Origin: DASZGI01 sp035938995
GTDB lineage: Bacteria; Actinomycetota; Actinomycetes; Streptomycetales; Catenulisporaceae
DNA: 17,802 nucleotides
Assembly (NCBI RefSeq): GCF_035938995.1
Contig: NZ_DASZGI010000091.1
Coordinates: 1-17,802 of the forward strand
Direction of reading: 5' to 3'
Shown: positions 13,861-17,802 of the stretch, in pieces
Position numbering within the stretch: position 1 is the stretch's first letter
Layout: each line of letters begins with the position of its first letter
Made by a program: the position numbers and the translations under genes
Notes under the pieces: model-generated
Told to the model about the DNA's origin: nothing
What the model saw: only the letters and a program-made list of their open reading frames with translations
Databases searched by the model: none

Positions 13861-13879
13861 GCCGGATGGCTGATCCGGC
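13861..13879. promoter_or_regulatory. Second inverted repeat in the bcp/DUF3618 divergent region
   Basis: GCCGGAT (13861-13867) and ATCCGGC (13873-13879) are exact reverse complements with a five-base centre. The repeat stands 85 bases before the DUF3618 start and 103 before bcp. It could therefore act on either gene. Confidence 0.5.
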
Positions 13880-13963
13880 TTCGTTCATCCGCGCGGCGAC
13901 CGCTAAACCGGGTAGGACCATCTCACCGGGCTCATAGGCGCGGCTCGACAGAAGGGGAACACC

Positions 13964-14419
13964 ATGACCGACAAACCGCTGTCCGACCCGGCCTTGCGGA
14001 ACGGGTCGCCCGCGCCTGGCGACCTCGAGCGGAGCGCGGCCGGCCCGGTCGACCGGAAGGAGGCGCGCAAGGGAACCGCTGGCGCGAAGCCGGTCCTCGT
14101 CATGACCCCCGACGGCGCCATCACCGGGGTGCGGCTCGACGGCGCCGGAGCGCATGTCAAGGACATGAGGTCGCCTGCCGAGATCGAGGCCGAGATCGAC
14201 CGCACCCGCGAGCATCTGGCCGCGACCCTCGACGAGCTCTCCGACCGCCTCACTCCCCGCAACATGGCGCGCAGCGGCGGCCGCGTCGTCAAGGCCCAGT
14301 TCGTGGACGTCGAGACCGGCAAGGTGCGCGTGGGCCGGGTGGCCGTCGCCGCGGGCGGCGCCGCGGCGATGCTCGCGGCCCTGATGGCGCTGCGTAGCCT
14401 GCGCTCGCGGAACCACTGA
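13964..14419 (+). CDS. DUF3618 domain membrane protein
   Basis: Small membrane-anchored protein of unknown function, 151 residues. The first 70 residues are polar and variable. The DUF3618 helix follows at about 70-100, with the family's hallmark SPAEIEAEIDRTREHLAATLDELSDRLTP shortened here to its key points: a leading acidic helix, R-T-R/E-x-L and L-S-D-R-L. A basic stretch leads to one membrane segment (about 124-143) and a short basic tail, so most of the protein is likely cytoplasmic. The ATG at 13964 has AAGGGG six bases upstream. A GroES-like gene follows after 52 bases with what looks like its own promoter. Neighbouring bcp and chaperone-like genes hint at an envelope-stress context, which is inference. 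Confidence 0.88.
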   Translation: MTDKPLSDPALRNGSPAPGDLERSAAGPVDRKEARKGTAGAKPVLVMTPDGAITGVRLDGAGAHVKDMRSPAEIEAEIDRTREHLAATLDELSDRLTPRNMARSGGRVVKAQFVDVETGKVRVGRVAVAAGGAAAMLAALMALRSLRSRNH

Positions 14420-14459
14420 TACCCAGTACACGTCGAGTCCGGGAATCCGGCCGATGCGA

Positions 14460-14472
14460 TACCGTCAACGCG
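14460..14472 (+). promoter_or_regulatory. -10 box placing transcription start on the GroES-like GTG
   Basis: TACCGT (14460-14465) fits the actinobacterial TANNNT -10 pattern at exactly -12 to -7 relative to the GTG at 14472. This is the spacing of leaderless transcripts. No Shine-Dalgarno precedes that GTG. The -35 region is poor. Confidence 0.5.
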
Positions 14473-14894
14473 TGAGTCCCACCACCAAATCCACCGATGC
14501 CGCCAAGGCCGCGCCAGACGCCGCAACGACCGCTCTGACCAGGTCCGCCGCCGCGTCATCCGCCGCCGCGCTGGACAAGCTGCCGATCAAGATGTTGCAC
14601 GACCGCGTCCTGGTCCGGGCCGACGGCGCCGAGGGCGAGCGCCGGTCCAGCGGAGGCATCCTGATCCCGGCGACGGCCCAGGTCTCGCACCGGCTCGCGT
14701 GGGCGCAAGTGGTGGCGGTCGGGCAGAACGTGCGAACGGTGGAAGCGGGCGACCGGGTCCTCTACGACCCGGACGAGCGGGCCGAGGTCGAGGTGCGCGG
14801 GGTCGAATACGTGCTGCTGCGCGAGCGCGACATCCACGCGGTGGCGGCCGAGCGGCTCGGCGACACGGACGGCGCGACCGGGCTCTACCTGTAG
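14472..14894 (+). CDS. GroES-like co-chaperonin paralogue
   Basis: Predicted 140-residue protein with a GroES/cpn10 domain (about 37-125) after an Ala/Thr-rich extension of some 35 residues that ordinary 97-residue GroES lacks. The domain has LPIKMLHDRVLVR, the mobile-loop area ERRSSGGILIP (56-66), then AWAQVVAVGQN, GDRVLYDP and VRGVEYVLLRERDI, the family order. A conserved-looking tail ends TGLYL. No GroEL gene is nearby, so it may modify a chaperonin encoded elsewhere or have another role. I chose GTG 14472 because the TACCGT box sets a leaderless start there. An in-frame ATG at 14454 with a weak GGGA would add six residues and remains possible. Confidence 0.85.
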   Translation: MSPTTKSTDAAKAAPDAATTALTRSAAASSAAALDKLPIKMLHDRVLVRADGAEGERRSSGGILIPATAQVSHRLAWAQVVAVGQNVRTVEAGDRVLYDPDERAEVEVRGVEYVLLRERDIHAVAAERLGDTDGATGLYL

Positions 14895-14954
14895 CGGCTC
14901 GTTGGCAGGGCATTGATCTGACGGAGCCTCGGAAGCGACAGGGGGCAAGCGGGG

Positions 14955-16187
14955 GTGAGCGCGGATGACCGGGCGCGGCCCACGGCCGTCGACGGGGCTG
15001 AGCCTGCCGCCACACCTCTTAATAACCGTGCGACAGACGGAAGCTTCGCCACGGAACAGGATGGAATCGGGGCGGCGCAGGAACCGTCCGACTCCGTCGA
15101 TGCCGTGGACGAACGCGGCCGGCCGGGCGCGCCGATCACGCTGACGCTCACCGCGCCCGGCTCCTATTTCACCTGGGCGTTCGGGCTGGCCGCCGGGGCG
15201 CTGTCGGCTTACTTCCTGGTGCGGGTGATCGCCCACGCGGAGTCGGTGCTGACGGTGGTCCTGCTCTCCGCCTTCCTCGCCGTCTCGCTCAACCCGATCG
15301 TCACCGCGCTGACCGAGCAGCGCCGCGTTCCCATGCGCCGAGGCCCCGCGGTGCTCGTCGTCGGGCTCGGCGTGGCGGGCTTGGTCGCCGGGTTCCTCGC
15401 CGTGATCGTGCCGCCGGTGGCGAACGAAGTCACCCAACTGATCCGCGCCATTCCGCACGTGCTGCAGGAGATCCAGGACAAGTCCACCTTCCTCGGCCGG
15501 ATCGAGGCCAAGTACCACGTGGTCTCGAAGGTGCAGTCGGCGCTGTCCGCACGCGGGATCGGCACCAGCGCGGTCACCGGGATCCTCGGCGCCGGCAAGT
15601 ACGTGCTGTCCTGGCTCACCTCGACGCTCGCGGTGGTGTCGCTGACGATTTACTTCCTGGCCGGGCTGCCGGGCATCGTCGCGGTGGCCTACCGCACCGT
15701 GCCGGCCTCCCGCCGGGACCGGGTCCGCTCGCTCGGCGACGAGATCCTCACGCAGGTCGGCCGGTACATGCTCGGCTCCGTGCTCAACGCCTCCATCGCC
15801 GGAACCGCCACCTGGATCTGGACGCTCGCCTGGGGCGTCCAGTACCCCGCGGCGCTCGGCCTCATGGTCGCGCTGATGGACATGATCCCGGTGATCGGCT
15901 CCACCATCGGCGGCGCGATCGTCACGCTGGTCGCGCTGACCGTGTCGCTGCCGGTCGCCCTCGCCACACTCGCGTTCTACATCGGCTTCCGGCTGACTGA
16001 GGACTACCTGCTGCTGCCCAATGTCATGCGGCACGCGGTGGACGTCCCGCCGGTGGTCACCGTCGTCGCCGTCCTGATCGGCGGCTCGCTGCTCGGCATC
16101 ATCGGCGCCTTGGTCGCGATCCCGACCGCCGCGGCGCTTAAACTGATCACCGTCGAGGTCCTGATTCCCCGGCTCGAACGCCGATGA
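14955..16187 (+). CDS. AI-2E family transporter-like membrane protein (PerM family)
   Basis: Polytopic membrane protein of 410 residues. A polar N-terminus of about 65 residues precedes the family's eight or so membrane segments: paired helices around 70-110, another near 130-150, a soluble section (about 150-205), then helices to about 400. Typical elements are FLAVSLNPIV, the soluble loop with IPHVLQEIQ, TIYFLAGLPG, the MDMIPVIGSTIGG motif and FRLTEDYLLLPNVM near the end. Members have been linked to autoinducer-2 or ion transport, but most, including this one, have no known substrate. GTG start at 14955, with AGGGGG nine bases upstream. It lies 60 bases after the GroES-like gene on the same strand and may be cotranscribed. 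Confidence 0.92.
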   Translation: MSADDRARPTAVDGAEPAATPLNNRATDGSFATEQDGIGAAQEPSDSVDAVDERGRPGAPITLTLTAPGSYFTWAFGLAAGALSAYFLVRVIAHAESVLTVVLLSAFLAVSLNPIVTALTEQRRVPMRRGPAVLVVGLGVAGLVAGFLAVIVPPVANEVTQLIRAIPHVLQEIQDKSTFLGRIEAKYHVVSKVQSALSARGIGTSAVTGILGAGKYVLSWLTSTLAVVSLTIYFLAGLPGIVAVAYRTVPASRRDRVRSLGDEILTQVGRYMLGSVLNASIAGTATWIWTLAWGVQYPAALGLMVALMDMIPVIGSTIGGAIVTLVALTVSLPVALATLAFYIGFRLTEDYLLLPNVMRHAVDVPPVVTVVAVLIGGSLLGIIGALVAIPTAAALKLITVEVLIPRLERR

Positions 16188-16247
16188 TTGTTTCGACAAC
16201 CCTCGATGACGCCCATCAGCAGAGCGTCCCGTACGAGTGACTACGCG

Positions 16248-16284
16248 TACAGTGACGCCATAGGCGCATTACTCTTAGAGCGCC
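16248..16284 (+). promoter_or_regulatory. Candidate -10 box and inverted repeat before the FAD enzyme gene
   Basis: TACAGT (16248-16253) fits the TANNNT -10 pattern; I find no good -35. Just downstream GGCGC (16263-16267) and GCGCC (16280-16284) form a 5-bp stem around a 12-base segment, and CTCT-T-AGAG (16272-16280) overlaps its right arm. The intergenic DNA is less GC-rich than the genes. Confidence 0.3.
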
Positions 16285-16319
16285 ATCGACAGTCCACCTG
16301 AAAATGAGTAGCGGCCACC

Positions 16320-17786
16320 TTGAATAGCAGCACAGATCTCGTGGTCCTCGGCGCCGGGCCGTCCGGGCTCGCGGCCGCGTGGCGGGCCGCCCGCCGCGGA
16401 CTGTCGGTCGTCATCCTGGACCGCGCCGAGGCCGTCGGCGGCATGGCAGCCTCCTTCGACGTGGCCGGGGTGCGGGTGGACTACGGAAGCCACCGCCTCA
16501 ACCCGGACATGCCCGGGTACGTGCTGGCCGATCTGCGCTATCTGCTCGGGGCCGACCTGCAGACCCGCTACCGGGACGGTCGGCTGCTGCTCGGCGAGAA
16601 GTGGATAGCGTATCCGTTCAAGCCGCGCGAACTGGCTCGGGCGATGCCGGCGGTGCCCATGGCCCGCGCCGCCTTCGAGGCCATCTCCACCCCGTGGCGG
16701 CGGTCCAAGGCGCCGCAGCATCCTGAAACGTATGCCGAACTGATGCGCGCCGGCTTCGGCCCGACGCTCTACGAACAGGTCTACTCGCCCTACGCGCGCA
16801 AGCTCTGGGGCATCTCAGGCGAGGAGCTCGACGGCGACCAGGCCCGGCGCAAGGCGGGCGCGCCGACCGCGCTCGCGGCACTGGTCCGGTCCGTCCGCAG
16901 CGCGATGTCCAACGAGTCGCTCGCGTATCTCTATCCGCGCCGCGGCTTCGGGCAGTTGTGCGAAACCCTGGCGGACGCCGCGGTGACGGCGGGCGCCCGG
17001 CTGCGCCTCGGCGCGGTGGTCGAGCGGCTGGACGTGGGCGAGACGGACATCGCGGTGCGGCTGGGCCGTTCCGAGTACCACTCGGCGGCGGCCGAGCGCG
17101 GCGGCTGGTCGGGCAACGACCACTGGAGCGAGAGCGGCTGGATCCGCACCGCACACGTGTTCTCCACCCTCCCGCTGCCGCTGCTGGCTCGGATGACCTC
17201 GCCCGGCGCCCCCTACGAGGCGGTGGAGGCGAGCGGGAACCTGCGGTTCAGAGCGATCGTGCTGGTGTACGCGGTGCACAGGGGCGGCCGCTGGACGAAA
17301 CACGACGTGCACTACATCCCGGGCCCCGACACGCCGGTCAGCCGGATCTCCGAGCCGACGAACCACCGGATCAACCCCGAGGACCCCGAGGACCGGTCGG
17401 TGGTCTGCTTCGAGCTGCCCTGCGACGTCGGCGACGAGATCTGGAACGCGAGCGACAGCGAGCTGGCCGAGGTGATCGGCGAGGCGGTGCGGCGCACCGG
17501 CCTGCCCCCGCTGAGCCTGGAGTGGGTGCAGGTCAAGCGCCTGCGCAACGTGTACCCGGTGTACCAGCGCGGGTACCGGGAGCACCTGACCGTGCTCGAA
17601 CAGTGGGTCGAGGGCCTCGGCAACGTGACCACCTTCGGCCGCCACGGACTGTTCACCCCGGACAACACCCACCACGCGATGGTGATGGGCTACGAGGCCG
17701 CGGACTCCCTCGGCACCGGCGAGTTCGACCACGGCCACTGGTCGGCGGCCCGCGAACGGTTCACCCACCACATCGTCGAAACCTGA
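16320..17786 (+). CDS. FAD-dependent oxidoreductase, amine oxidase/protoporphyrinogen oxidase-like
   Basis: Soluble flavoenzyme of 488 residues. An N-terminal FAD-binding Rossmann motif (LGAGPSG, glycines 11, 13 and 16) is followed by an acidic D34 and the VGGMAASF loop. The C-terminal FAD segment is near FGRHGLFTPDNTHHAMVMGYEAA. Between them is a substrate domain including YSPYARKLWGISGEELD. The overall layout is that of the HemY/amine oxidase/UDP-galactopyranose mutase-like superfamily, but I cannot name the substrate. The motif set does not look like a true haem-pathway enzyme, and no haem or galactofuranose genes are near. The TTG at 16320 gives the shortest N-terminus before the Rossmann strand but has no Shine-Dalgarno. 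A seven-codon ATG frame (16304-16327) overlaps it, so initiation may be coupled or the true start differs slightly. Complete, ending 16 bases before the window edge. Confidence 0.85.
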   Translation: MNSSTDLVVLGAGPSGLAAAWRAARRGLSVVILDRAEAVGGMAASFDVAGVRVDYGSHRLNPDMPGYVLADLRYLLGADLQTRYRDGRLLLGEKWIAYPFKPRELARAMPAVPMARAAFEAISTPWRRSKAPQHPETYAELMRAGFGPTLYEQVYSPYARKLWGISGEELDGDQARRKAGAPTALAALVRSVRSAMSNESLAYLYPRRGFGQLCETLADAAVTAGARLRLGAVVERLDVGETDIAVRLGRSEYHSAAAERGGWSGNDHWSESGWIRTAHVFSTLPLPLLARMTSPGAPYEAVEASGNLRFRAIVLVYAVHRGGRWTKHDVHYIPGPDTPVSRISEPTNHRINPEDPEDRSVVCFELPCDVGDEIWNASDSELAEVIGEAVRRTGLPPLSLEWVQVKRLRNVYPVYQRGYREHLTVLEQWVEGLGNVTTFGRHGLFTPDNTHHAMVMGYEAADSLGTGEFDHGHWSAARERFTHHIVET

Positions 17787-17802
17787 TTATCGGACCGCCA
17801 GC

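Noticed and set aside
16188..16199. TTGT-TTCG-ACAA after the AI-2E-type gene, a UUCG tetraloop hairpin.
   Set aside because: A four-pair stem with two A-U pairs at its end is too short for a terminator call.

Overview
This is a gene-dense, very high-GC window with GTG and TTG starts, strong Shine-Dalgarno sequences and long GC-rich hairpins. It looks like chromosomal DNA of a filamentous actinomycete. The DUF6230/DUF6114 gene pair and the Bcp, DUF3618 and GroES-like neighbourhood point to the Streptomyces/Catenulispora side of the class. That placement rests on recalled protein families and has not been searched. I see no rRNA, tRNA, insertion sequence, phage gene or CRISPR array.

Left part (472-6737, minus strand): a complete peptide-type ABC importer operon, transcribed right to left as permease (OppC type), lipoprotein binding protein, permease (OppB type), ATPase (OppD type) and ATPase (OppF type). 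The permease-binding protein-permease-ATPase-ATPase order is that of the Streptomyces bldK locus. A 582-bp region upstream holds a candidate promoter, an inverted repeat over its start site and a strongly structured leader. Further upstream on the same strand is a TetR-family regulator (7320-7964) with a candidate self-operator.

Middle (8364-12180, plus strand): a thioredoxin-fold/TPR protein of the YbbN/CnoX type that has lost both active-site cysteines. It is followed by a three-gene envelope operon: a DUF6230 protein, a DUF6114 membrane protein and a secreted Ser/Pro-rich protein with a C-terminal beta-rich domain. The operon has unknown function and is the best candidate here for an undescribed system. 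A 13-bp-stem terminator separates it from the convergent AIM24-family gene.

Right part (12301-17786): AIM24-family protein and Bcp peroxiredoxin (minus strand). Divergent from these are a DUF3618 membrane protein, an orphan GroES-like protein that appears to be leaderless, an AI-2E-family (PerM-like) membrane protein and an FAD-dependent amine-oxidase-fold enzyme (plus strand). Several are stress or protein-quality genes: the two YbbN/GroES-like chaperone relatives and the peroxiredoxin.

Four stretches over 300 bp have no convincing gene: 1-471, 6738-7319, 7965-8363 and 9312-9757. Each carries inverted or tandem repeats, described individually.
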